NCBI GenBank assembly: GCA_938038035.1 | Contig: CALHQV010000113.1 | Coordinates: forward strand, 1-5,184 | Origin: an uncultured Gemella sp. | GTDB lineage: Bacteria; Bacillota; Bacilli; Staphylococcales; Gemellaceae | DNA length: 5,184 bases | Direction of reading: 5' to 3' | In this document: one piece after another, positions 1-5,184 of the stretch | Position numbering within the stretch: position 1 is the stretch's first letter | Layout: every line of letters begins with the position of its first letter | Position numbers and translations under genes: made by a program | Notes under the pieces: model-generated | Seen by the model: the letters and a program-made list of their open reading frames with translations, nothing else | Database searches by the model: none | Told to the model about the DNA's origin: nothing

Positions 1-9
1 TATGTATAT

Positions 10-50
10 AAAAAAAGTTATAACTAGACATAAAAGTCTAATTATAACTT
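10..50 (-). terminator. Rho-independent terminator of the csp gene
   Basis: On the minus strand this lies 14 nt after the csp stop codon. Two arms (42-50 with 15-23, and 36-40 with 25-29) form a hairpin closing a 6-nt loop at 30-35. Position 41 opposite 24 becomes a U-G wobble in minus-strand RNA, so the stem is 15 continuous pairs. The same position is a C-A mismatch in plus-strand RNA. The stem runs straight into a U tract (positions 16 to 10 on the minus strand). The stem is AT-rich but long. The geometry and strand asymmetry fit a terminator for csp transcripts. Confidence 0.85.
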
Positions 51-64
51 CCTTACTTTTCTAA

Positions 65-265
65 TTAAAGAACAACTACGTTAGCTGCTTGTGGTCCACG
101 AGCACCGTCTTCAACTTCAAATTCAACTTTATCGCCTTCTTTTAAAGTTTTGAATCCGTCTTTTTGGATGCTTGAGAAGTGTACGAATACATCTTTTTCA
201 CCTTCTACTGCGATAAATCCAAATCCTTTTTCCTCGTTAAACCATTTTACTGTACCTTGTTTCAT
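65..265 (-). CDS. csp: Cold-shock protein, CspA/CspB family
   Basis: This is a complete 66-residue single-domain cold-shock protein, the usual family length. These cytoplasmic proteins form a five-stranded OB-fold beta barrel that binds single-stranded RNA and DNA, melts RNA secondary structure and supports translation in the cold or during growth transitions. Both nucleic-acid-binding motifs are intact: RNP1 KGFGFI at residues 13-18 and RNP2 VFVHF at 26-30, with the aromatic platform W8, F9, F15, F17, F27, H29 and F30. The C-terminus has the family signature RGPQAANV at 56-63. The ATG start is supported by an AAAGGAG Shine-Dalgarno 10 nt upstream and by an in-frame TAA two codons before it. 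The gene is monocistronic, with its own predicted promoter, a long leader and a terminator. The sequence resembles staphylococcal CspA from memory, but which paralogue it is cannot be decided here. Family assignment is essentially certain. Confidence 0.97.
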   Translation of the reverse strand: MKQGTVKWFNEEKGFGFIAVEGEKDVFVHFSSIQKDGFKTLKEGDKVEFEVEDGARGPQAANVVVL

Positions 266-275
266 AAGTTACAAT

Positions 276-282
276 CTCCTTT
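276..282 (-). promoter_or_regulatory. Ribosome binding site of csp
   Basis: AAAGGAG on the minus strand, separated from the csp ATG by 10 nt. It matches the 3' end of 16S rRNA well and fixes the csp start. The downstream arm of the leader inverted repeat ends only about 6 nt upstream, so any fold in the leader could influence access to this site. Confidence 0.8.
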
Positions 283-288
283 ATATTT

Positions 289-334
289 TTTATTATCAAT
301 AATCAATCGTATTCTTGCTGTTAAAGATAATAAA
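289..334 (-). repeat. Inverted repeat in the csp leader, possible RNA hairpin
   Basis: Two perfect 9-nt inverted arms (TTTATTATC at 334-326 and GATAATAAA at 297-289 on the minus strand) enclose a 28-nt loop. Within the loop region is a tandem near-repeat, ATTGATT then ATTGATA, at 307-294. The arms are almost pure AT with one G-C pair, so the hairpin would be weak at 37 degrees and firmer in the cold. It lies in the predicted leader immediately 5' of the ribosome binding site. Temperature-responsive leaders are known for csp mRNAs in several bacteria. Function here is inferred, and the repeat could be chance in such AT-rich DNA. Confidence 0.4.
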
Positions 335-420
335 TAAAATAAATGTGATATTGTGTTATTCACTTAAAAAACTTAGAACCTGTATTACAATTTTTACTAT
401 ATGTTTTATTGACTTTCTCT

Positions 421-449
421 ATTATACTTCATATTAATATAATATGCAA
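421..449 (-). promoter_or_regulatory. Predicted sigma-A promoter of csp
   Basis: On the minus strand, a perfect TATAAT -10 box (426-421) lies 17 nt downstream of TTGCAT (449-444), a -35 that keeps the TTG core. It sits between the rpoE terminator and csp, as expected for a separate transcription unit. Transcription would start near position 414, giving a leader of about 149 nt, which is long for a 66-codon gene and typical of cold-shock genes. The -35 matches the consensus at three of six positions. AT-rich DNA produces chance -10 boxes, but the spacing and placement are good. Confidence 0.65.
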
Positions 450-468
450 CAAAAAAGATTCACAAAAT

Positions 469-490
469 AAAAAAGCCTTACGGCTCTTTT
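469..490 (-). terminator. Rho-independent terminator after rpoE
   Basis: On the minus strand the arms 490-482 and 477-469 pair over 9 positions (three G-C pairs next to the loop, one G-U wobble, the rest A-U) around a 4-nt loop, GTAA. The second arm ends in a run of six T, followed by ATTTT. The hairpin starts 1 nt after the rpoE TAA stop, so the gene and its terminator are nearly fused. It closes the predicted four-gene operon. The plus-strand copy also has a short T run, so weak bidirectional action is possible, although no gene reads in from the left. Confidence 0.85.
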
Positions 491-491
491 A

Positions 492-971
492 TTAAAATTC
501 TTCTTCTTCAGTTGCAATGTTAAATTTCGATACAATACCATCATTATCAAAATCGAAGACATCTTCACTTTCTTCCATATCTTCTTCTTCGATTAGAGCA
601 TCAACTTCATCATGTATATCTTCTTGTTCTTCTTCTCCAAGCTCTTCAATATCATCTTCATCATCGATTTCAAATTTTTGAACACTTGGTTCAACAAAGT
701 TTTTAATATCTTCTACGAATAAACTATCTCTTAATTTCCAACTTCCATCTTCAACGCATACAAAACGTCCGTCTAAGTTTAGATCTGTGTAGAAGTATGC
801 AGCTTGTGCAGTAAATTCTTCCTCATCAACATTTCTTAATGGTTTAATATAATCTAGGAAATCATAAATATTTAATTTTTCAATTCCTTCTTCTACCATA
901 TATGCATAACATAAATCTATTAGTGACATTTCCTTAATTTTTTCTGCGCTTAAATCTTTTAATTTTACCAT
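492..971 (-). CDS. rpoE: DNA-directed RNA polymerase subunit delta
   Basis: This 159-residue protein is the Firmicutes-specific delta subunit, which binds core RNA polymerase, reduces non-specific nucleic-acid binding, speeds enzyme recycling and tunes responses to initiating-nucleotide levels. The N-terminal HARE-HTH globular domain covers about residues 5-85 and contains the diagnostic FYTDLNLDGRF (60-70) and SWKLR (77-81). From about residue 101 to the end the protein is highly acidic (for example EIDDEDDIEE at 101-110, and a terminal EEEE), as expected of the disordered delta tail. The lysine-rich tract of Bacillus subtilis delta between the two parts is not present; the join reads EPSVQKFEIDD. 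The tail is somewhat shorter than in B. subtilis (about 173 residues in total). The ATG is preceded directly by an in-frame TAA, and an AAGGGA ribosome binding site lies 11 nt upstream, slightly far. It is the last gene of the predicted operon, 29 nt after argS, so readthrough from argS is likely. It is not the proteobacterial sigma factor that shares the symbol rpoE. Confidence 0.96.
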   Translation of the reverse strand: MVKLKDLSAEKIKEMSLIDLCYAYMVEEGIEKLNIYDFLDYIKPLRNVDEEEFTAQAAYFYTDLNLDGRFVCVEDGSWKLRDSLFVEDIKNFVEPSVQKFEIDDEDDIEELGEEEQEDIHDEVDALIEEEDMEESEDVFDFDNDGIVSKFNIATEEEEF

Positions 972-1000
972 TTATATTAGATTCCCTTCTTTTATATTTA

Positions 1001-2638
1001 TTACATTTTTTCTGGAGCCGATACTCCGATTAAGTCTAAAGCGTTTCTTAAAGTTATCTTAACAGCAGTGATTAATGCTAGGTAACTTTGAGTTTGCTCT
1101 TTATTTTCAGTTATTACTTTATTATTATTATAGAATTTGTGGAACGAACTTGCAAGACTTTGTAAATAATTACAAATTCTGTGTGGTTCATAGTTTTTAG
1201 CTGCTTGTGCAACTATTTCTGGATAATACGCTAAGTTTTTCAGTAAGTCTACTGAGTACTCATCTGTTAATAATTCATAATCACAGTTATTAACATCGTA
1301 CTCAGCTTGTTCAGCTGCTTGACGTAAGATTGAACAAATTCTAGCGTGAGCATATTGAACATAATATAGTGGATTATCACTTGATTGTTCTTTTGCCACA
1401 GCGAAATCAAAGTCTAAGTGACTATCTGCACTTCTCATTACTAAGAAGTAACGAGCAGCATCAGCTCCCACTTCATCTATTAAATCACGAAGTGTAATTG
1501 CCTTACCTGTTCTCTTACTCATTTTTACAACTTCCCCATTATTTAGAAGCTGAACCATTTGCATAATTAGAACTTCTAATTGCTCTGCTTTATACCCCAT
1601 TGCAACGATACTTGCTTTTAGTCTTGCAATATATCCGTGGTGATCAGCACCAAGAACATCTAATAATAAATCAAATCCACGATCTAATTTATTTTTGTGA
1701 TAAGCTATATCACTAGTTAAGTATGTTAGCGAACCATCTGCTTTAATTAATACGCGGTCTTTGTCATCCCCTGTACCTAAAGCTGTTGTTTCTAACCATA
1801 AAGCTCCATCTTTTTCATAAACAAAACCTTGTTCTCTAAGAGATTCTAATGCTTTGTCTACAAGACCATTCTCATATAATGATTTTTCACTAAAGAATAC
1901 ATCATATTCTAAACCAAAATCACCAAGGTCTTTTTTAATATTTTCCATTTCATACGCTACTGCATACTCACGAATAAATTCATTTAAGTCTTCTCTTTCT
2001 AATAATGATTCACCGAATTCATCTTTTAGTTTTTGACCTAAAACTTTAATATCTTCACCGTGGTATGCATCCTCTGGCATTTCAGCATCCATACCTAGAG
2101 CTTGTTTATATCTAGTAATCGCTGAAATCACAAGATTATTAATTTGATTACCTGCATCATTGATATAGTATTCACGAGATAAATCATATCCTGATTTTTT
2201 CATTATTCTTGCTAATGAATCAGAATATGCAGCATTTCTAGCATGCCCTACGTGCAATGTTCCTGTTGGGTTAGCTGATACATACTCTAAAAGAACTTTT
2301 TTACCTTGTCCTATGTTGTTTTCTCCATATTTAAAATCATCTTCTAAGATTTTTCCAACAACACTACCAAGACTTGATTTTTTAACGAAAAAGTTAATAA
2401 ATCCTGGTCCAGCTATTTCAATTTTTTCTACCGCTTCATCTTCTTCTATATTACTGATTATTTCCTCTGCGATAACTCTAGGGTTTTTACGTAAAACTCT
2501 TGTTAATTGCATCGCTACATTTGAAGAAAAATCTCCATTTTCTGTATTTTTCGGAGTTTCTACATGAATATCTACTCCATCAATTTCTAATTTGGCTAAA
2601 GAATTTTGAATTAATTCTACTATTTTATTTTTCACCAA
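1001..2638 (-). CDS. argS: Arginyl-tRNA synthetase
   Basis: This class I aminoacyl-tRNA synthetase charges tRNA-Arg with arginine using ATP in the cytoplasm; ArgRS needs the tRNA present to activate the amino acid. At 545 residues it is full length for bacteria (B. subtilis about 556). The N-terminal Add-1 tRNA-binding domain covers about 1-110, with GDFSSNVAM at 35-43 and AGPGFINF at 76-83. The Rossmann catalytic domain carries SANPTGTLHVGHARN at 121-135, including the HVGH form of the HIGH motif (129-132), LGADHHGY at 329-336 and an intact KMSKR loop at 372-376. The DALR anticodon-binding domain starts near YYVQYAHARI (425-434), and the protein ends with the family's LIGVSAPEKM. The start is non-ATG: TTG at 2638 or the adjacent GTG at 2635, differing by one residue. 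The longer form is listed. The gene ends in tandem TAA TAA. It lies 20 nt after the DUF1934 gene and 29 nt before rpoE. No T-box-like leader is visible. Confidence 0.97.
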   Translation of the reverse strand: MVKNKIVELIQNSLAKLEIDGVDIHVETPKNTENGDFSSNVAMQLTRVLRKNPRVIAEEIISNIEEDEAVEKIEIAGPGFINFFVKKSSLGSVVGKILEDDFKYGENNIGQGKKVLLEYVSANPTGTLHVGHARNAAYSDSLARIMKKSGYDLSREYYINDAGNQINNLVISAITRYKQALGMDAEMPEDAYHGEDIKVLGQKLKDEFGESLLEREDLNEFIREYAVAYEMENIKKDLGDFGLEYDVFFSEKSLYENGLVDKALESLREQGFVYEKDGALWLETTALGTGDDKDRVLIKADGSLTYLTSDIAYHKNKLDRGFDLLLDVLGADHHGYIARLKASIVAMGYKAEQLEVLIMQMVQLLNNGEVVKMSKRTGKAITLRDLIDEVGADAARYFLVMRSADSHLDFDFAVAKEQSSDNPLYYVQYAHARICSILRQAAEQAEYDVNNCDYELLTDEYSVDLLKNLAYYPEIVAQAAKNYEPHRICNYLQSLASSFHKFYNNNKVITENKEQTQSYLALITAVKITLRNALDLIGVSAPEKM

Positions 2639-2643
2639 AAATT

Positions 2644-2649
2644 CCTCCT
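2644..2649 (-). promoter_or_regulatory. Ribosome binding site of argS, limiting its start
   Basis: A consensus AGGAGG on the minus strand lies in the 20-nt gap after the DUF1934 stop. It is 5 nt from TTG (2638) and 8 nt from GTG (2635), with no ATG in range. The GTG has the more usual spacing and is generally the stronger codon; the TTG is also usable. A strong site may compensate for the weak initiation codon. Confidence 0.85.
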
Positions 2650-2658
2650 AATTACCTA

Positions 2659-3042
2659 CTATATATTTTTCACTAATATTTTCAATTTATTTTGCTGTTT
2701 ATCATTACTTCCAAAATGTATATTGTACACTATCTCGTACAAAGTAATGTTGTTCTTTGTTTTTTTACTTATATTTACAAGCTGTGTTTCTAGTTTCATC
2801 TGACCATATTGTGTACTGTAATCATTGCTTGTTTTCGTGTATGCTAAGTACATTTTTGAATCGTCTTTTTCTATACTAACACTTTCTTTTATTTTGTCAA
2901 TAAAAATCTTTATTTTTTTGTTATTTTTATCACTATAGCTTATTTTTTCACTACTTGTTTGCTCCAAAAAGCTTCCTAGATAAGATTCTTCATGTATTTT
3001 TTCAGAATCAACATAAGTCGTTATTTTAATTTTACTATCCAT
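2659..3042 (-). CDS. DUF1934 family protein, YwiB-like
   Basis: This small protein of 127 residues has no signal peptide or membrane segment and is rich in lysine, serine and asparagine. I assign it to DUF1934 (B. subtilis YwiB) from two remembered regions of similarity: YGQMKLETQLVNI (79-91) against a YwiB segment reading FGELELKT, and the C-terminal YEIVYNIHFGSNDKQQNKL (102-120) against one reading IAYDMHVGDEQEHLHN. YwiB has a calycin-like beta-barrel structure and no established function. The alternating polar and hydrophobic pattern here fits beta strands. The family commonly sits next to argS in Firmicutes, and does so here, which supports the call more than the diverged sequence alone. 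The start overlaps the end of the ABC-F gene (ATGGATAG, 8 nt). A GAGAG ribosome-binding-like site lies 5 nt upstream, inside that gene, so translational coupling is likely. No function is claimed. Confidence 0.8.
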   Translation of the reverse strand: MDSKIKITTYVDSEKIHEESYLGSFLEQTSSEKISYSDKNNKKIKIFIDKIKESVSIEKDDSKMYLAYTKTSNDYSTQYGQMKLETQLVNISKKTKNNITLYEIVYNIHFGSNDKQQNKLKILVKNI

Positions 3043-4954
3043 TAATACTCTCTAATTCCTCTTCAATTTCTAACCAAGAATCGTTTAACTCTTCTAATTC
3101 AGAATTCAGCTGTTTTAACTGCTCATTAAATTCTTGAGTTTTTACCATATCAGTATAAACTTCCTCTTTAGCAAGTTCATTATTTACAGCTTGTATTTTT
3201 TCTTCTAAAGTTTCAATTTTATTCATCAACTCATCACGAGTTCTCTCTAATTTTCGAACACGTCTTTTTGCTTCCTTATCTAGAATATAGTTATTAGCTT
3301 CTTTTTCAACGGCTACTTCTTCATTCTGTTTAGTTAATTGTTGAGCTATTCTCTCTTGTTCTCTTTTTTCCAAATAGTAATCATAATTTCCTAAGTATAT
3401 ATTATGACCATTATCAGTAATATCTAGCACTTTATTAGCAATCTTATTAATAAAGTACCTATCATGACTAACAAAAAGAATAGTCCCTTCATAATTTTTC
3501 AATGCTTCTTCTAATACTTGCTTACTAGTAATATCAAGGTGGTTAGTCGGCTCATCTAGTATAAGTAGATTATTTTTCTCTAACATCAGTTTAGCAAGTT
3601 GAAGTCTCGCCTTTTCTCCACCAGAAAGATCTCTTACTATCTTAAGAACATCATCGCCTCTAAATAAGAATCTACCAAGCACTGTTCTTACTTCCGCTTC
3701 CTTCATTAGAGGATACTCATCCCACAATTCATTTAATATTGTTTTTGAAGATTCAAACTCTGCTTGTTTTTGATCATAGTATCCTAATGATACTTTACTT
3801 CCATATTGAACAGAACCAGAAATTTCTTTTTGTCTCTTAGCTATAGTTTTTATTAAAGTAGATTTTCCTATACCATTTCTTCCGACAACAGCTATTCTGT
3901 CACCTTTATACACCGAAAGATTATAACTCTGACCCACTTTAATTCCATTATAACCTACTTGTAAATCACTAATTGTCAGAACATCACGACCACTTTGCTC
4001 TTTAATTAAGAACTCTATACCTGCTGCCTTATCATCTTTTTTCGGATTATCGATAAGATCCATCTTATCTAATACTTTTTGACGACTTTTAGCCATTTTA
4101 CTAGTAGATGCTCTTGCTATATTCTTCTGAACAAATTCTTCTAATTTTTTTATATCCTTCTGTTGACTCGTATATTCTTTTAATTGTTTTTCATAATCTT
4201 CTTCATATTGTACTAAGAATTTCGAATAGTTACCTACATACTTTTTAAGTTTACCGAATTCTAAGTTATACACAACATTTACAACTTTGTCTAAAAAGTA
4301 TCTATCGTGACTGACTATAACTATTGCACCATTGTATGATGAAAGATAATTTTCTAACCATGCTACATTTTCCATATCAAGGTGGTTGGTAGGTTCATCT
4401 AGAACTAATAAATCAGGCTCACTTAACAATAGTTTAGCCATTGATAATCTTGTCTTCTCTCCACCAGAGAAAGTACTAATTTTCTTATCAAAAACTTCTT
4501 TTGTGAAATCTAATCCGTATAATACACTCTCTATCTTACTCTTATAATGGTAGTCCTTATGTGTTAACACTTCATTTTGTAGTCTATCGAATTTATTAAG
4601 TAGCGTTGGATCATTTTCGATATTTTCTGGCGTTAACTCAAATGAAAGTTTTTCTAATTCTGCTTCTAATGTAATAATTTCATCAAAACATGTAATCATC
4701 TCTTCATAAATTGACAAATCTTCTCTTACGATAAATTCTTGAGATAAATATCCTACCGTTGTATTTCTAGAAATAGTTCTCTCCCCGCTATCGAAACTAA
4801 TAGCGCCTGATATAATTTTTAATAACGTACTCTTCCCTGCTCCATTTCTTCCTACAATGGCAACGCGATCTTTATCGTTAATTTCTAATTTCACATTTGA
4901 AAAAATTTCATTGACAACGAAATTTTTCGTTACATTATTTAATTGAATTAACAT
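3035..4954 (-). CDS. ABC-F family ATPase, YdiF-type, ribosome-associated
   Basis: This soluble protein of 639 residues has two ABC ATPase domains and no transmembrane segment, so it belongs to ABC-F rather than to a transporter. ABC-F proteins bind the ribosomal E site and help stalled ribosomes or P-site tRNA. Domain 1 has Walker A GRNGAGKST (35-43), signature FSGGEKTRL (162-170), Walker B LLVLDEPTNHLD (182-193) and H-loop SHD (215-217). Domain 2 has GRNGIGKST (358-366), LSGGEKARL (443-451), LLILDEPTNHLD (463-474) and SHD (496-498). Both catalytic glutamates are present. Between them, residues about 243-300 form the P-site tRNA interaction linker, helical with a basic tip (KNIARASTSKMAKSR, 277-291). 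Residues about 560-637 form a charged C-terminal coiled coil. Length, linker and GYYDQKQAE (391-399) match B. subtilis YdiF best. The short tip does not suggest an antibiotic-resistance subtype. I start at the ATG at 4954, with AAAGGAG 5 nt upstream. A TTG at 4990 would add 12 residues ahead of the fold and encode through the ribosome binding site, so I reject it. Confidence 0.93.
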   Translation of the reverse strand: MLIQLNNVTKNFVVNEIFSNVKLEINDKDRVAIVGRNGAGKSTLLKIISGAISFDSGERTISRNTTVGYLSQEFIVREDLSIYEEMITCFDEIITLEAELEKLSFELTPENIENDPTLLNKFDRLQNEVLTHKDYHYKSKIESVLYGLDFTKEVFDKKISTFSGGEKTRLSMAKLLLSEPDLLVLDEPTNHLDMENVAWLENYLSSYNGAIVIVSHDRYFLDKVVNVVYNLEFGKLKKYVGNYSKFLVQYEEDYEKQLKEYTSQQKDIKKLEEFVQKNIARASTSKMAKSRQKVLDKMDLIDNPKKDDKAAGIEFLIKEQSGRDVLTISDLQVGYNGIKVGQSYNLSVYKGDRIAVVGRNGIGKSTLIKTIAKRQKEISGSVQYGSKVSLGYYDQKQAEFESSKTILNELWDEYPLMKEAEVRTVLGRFLFRGDDVLKIVRDLSGGEKARLQLAKLMLEKNNLLILDEPTNHLDITSKQVLEEALKNYEGTILFVSHDRYFINKIANKVLDITDNGHNIYLGNYDYYLEKREQERIAQQLTKQNEEVAVEKEANNYILDKEAKRRVRKLERTRDELMNKIETLEEKIQAVNNELAKEEVYTDMVKTQEFNEQLKQLNSELEELNDSWLEIEEELESING

Positions 4955-4959
4955 TTTTT

Positions 4960-4966
4960 CTCCTTT
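4960..4966 (-). promoter_or_regulatory. Ribosome binding site fixing the ABC-F start
   Basis: AAAGGAG on the minus strand lies 5 nt before the ATG at 4954. The open frame extends upstream to a TTG at 4990, but that TTG lacks a good site, whereas this one is near consensus. The protein also begins directly with the first ABC strand (MLIQLNNVTKNF), as family members do. Confidence 0.85.
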
Positions 4967-5023
4967 CTCTAGCTTCTTACATATTTCCAAAAAAACTTTT
5001 ATGTTTTCATCTATAACTGAAAT

Positions 5024-5052
5024 ATTATATCATATTTCTAGTTATTTCGCTA
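5024..5052 (-). promoter_or_regulatory. Predicted extended -10 promoter of the ABC-F operon
   Basis: On the minus strand, TGATATAAT (5032-5024) gives a perfect -10 box with the TG of an extended -10 element. Seventeen nt upstream is TAGCGA (5052-5047), a poor -35 with three of six matches, which an extended -10 can tolerate. Transcription would start near 5017, leaving a leader of about 63 nt before the ABC-F ATG. The surrounding DNA is very AT-rich, so other TATAAT-like strings exist (for example 5061-5056), but those lack a -35 or TG element. There is no other obvious promoter before the four-gene operon. Confidence 0.6.
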
Positions 5053-5184
5053 ATAATTATAATGCTCAATTTAATATAAACTGCTCCTCTTAGTAATTGA
5101 TATCTACTATCAGTAAATGCTTTTTTATTTTTTCTTAGTCTTATAATTTTGAATATACAATTTATAATAAATTATTTACTCACT
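5053..5184. other. AT-rich intergenic region upstream of the operon
   Basis: No coding sequence is supported here; on the minus strand all three frames meet stops within a few codons of the window edge. Visible structure is a 15-bp AT palindrome at 5159-5173 (7-bp arms with a one-base centre), and a broken inverted repeat at 5080-5114 (ACTG/CAGT outside, TAGTA/TACTA inside) followed on the plus strand by a T-rich tract at 5121-5134. Any of these might be operator-like or part of a weak terminator, but none is strong enough to name. Confidence 0.4.

Larger units (their letters stand above)
266..414 (-). promoter_or_regulatory. Predicted long 5' untranslated leader of csp
   Basis: This is the interval between the inferred transcription start and the csp ATG. 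It contains no open reading frame worth calling, and the 203-base intergenic space from 266 to 468 holds no other gene. Visible elements are the 9-bp inverted repeat at 289-334, a short GTGA/TCAC inverted pair at 360-363 and 345-348, the tandem ATTGAT repeat, and the ribosome binding site. I could not find a stretch complementary to the AAAGGAG site that would sequester it directly. The extent depends entirely on the promoter call. Confidence 0.5.

Noticed and set aside
1854..2036. A 60-codon open frame on the plus strand inside argS
   Set aside because: It lies wholly antisense to conserved ArgRS sequence, has a low-complexity serine/phenylalanine-rich product typical of reversed AT-rich coding DNA, and has no convincing ribosome binding site.
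2313..2567. An 84-codon open frame on the plus strand inside argS
   Set aside because: It is antisense to the ArgRS N-terminal domain, its composition mirrors the opposite strand, and it has no promoter or family resemblance.
2639..2658. A T-box or other tRNA-sensing leader for argS
   Set aside because: The gap before argS is only 20 nt and holds little beyond the ribosome binding site; no T-box-type sequence was seen ahead of the operon either.
3035..4954. Assignment of the ABC-F gene as an antibiotic-resistance factor (Vga, Lsa, Msr or VmlR type)
   Set aside because: The interdomain linker has the short basic tip of housekeeping YdiF-like proteins, and the C-terminal coiled coil and core-gene neighbourhood argue for a resident gene.
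4955..4990. An upstream TTG start that would lengthen the ABC-F protein by 12 residues
   Set aside because: The extension translates the AAAGGAG ribosome binding site itself, and family members begin at the first ABC strand, which is the ATG at 4954.
4991..5017. A possible attenuator hairpin in the ABC-F leader (AAAAC with GTTTT followed by T residues)
   Set aside because: The stem is only 5 pairs, four of them A-U, with a short T run; too weak to call a terminator.
5025..5069. A 14-codon TTG-initiated leader peptide upstream of the ABC-F gene, of the kind used for attenuation of resistance ABC-F genes
   Set aside because: The AGAGGAG-like site is about 14 nt away, the start is TTG, and the frame ends across the predicted -10 box, so it would precede the transcript.
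5080..5134. A plus-strand rho-independent terminator
   Set aside because: The inverted repeat has an asymmetric 7-versus-1 internal loop and is separated from the T tract by 6 nt; there is also no plus-strand gene for it to end.

Overview
The window reads as an ordinary core-genome segment of a low-GC Gram-positive bacterium (Bacillota, order Bacillales). The evidence is the strong AT bias, AGGAGG-type ribosome binding sites, sigma-A-like promoters, and an RNA polymerase delta subunit (rpoE), which is a Firmicutes marker. From memory, the cold-shock protein and the delta subunit look closest to Staphylococcus/Gemella-type proteins. Gemella is my best guess, held with low to moderate confidence.

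All five genes are on the minus strand, so transcription runs from high to low coordinates. At the right end (about 5000-5184) is a short AT-rich intergenic region with a probable extended -10 promoter. It is followed by four tightly packed genes: a YdiF-type ABC-F ATPase (3035-4954), a small DUF1934/YwiB-family protein (2659-3042, overlapping the ABC-F gene by 8 nt), arginyl-tRNA synthetase argS (1001-2638, 20 nt later) and rpoE (492-971, 29 nt later). A rho-independent terminator (469-490) begins 1 nt after the rpoE stop codon. The spacing and the single terminator suggest one operon joining ribosome-associated translation quality control, tRNA charging and transcription. That link is inference from layout.

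Downstream lies an independent cold-shock gene (csp, 65-265). It has its own predicted promoter (421-449), a predicted leader of about 150 nt carrying an inverted repeat just upstream of the ribosome binding site, and a strong hairpin-plus-U-tract terminator (10-50).

I found no mobile element, CRISPR array, rRNA or tRNA gene, phage gene or recognisable riboswitch, and no convincing plus-strand gene. I see no evidence for a previously undescribed system. The points worth a second look are the csp leader, the operon composition, the non-ATG start of argS and the composition of the delta C-terminus.
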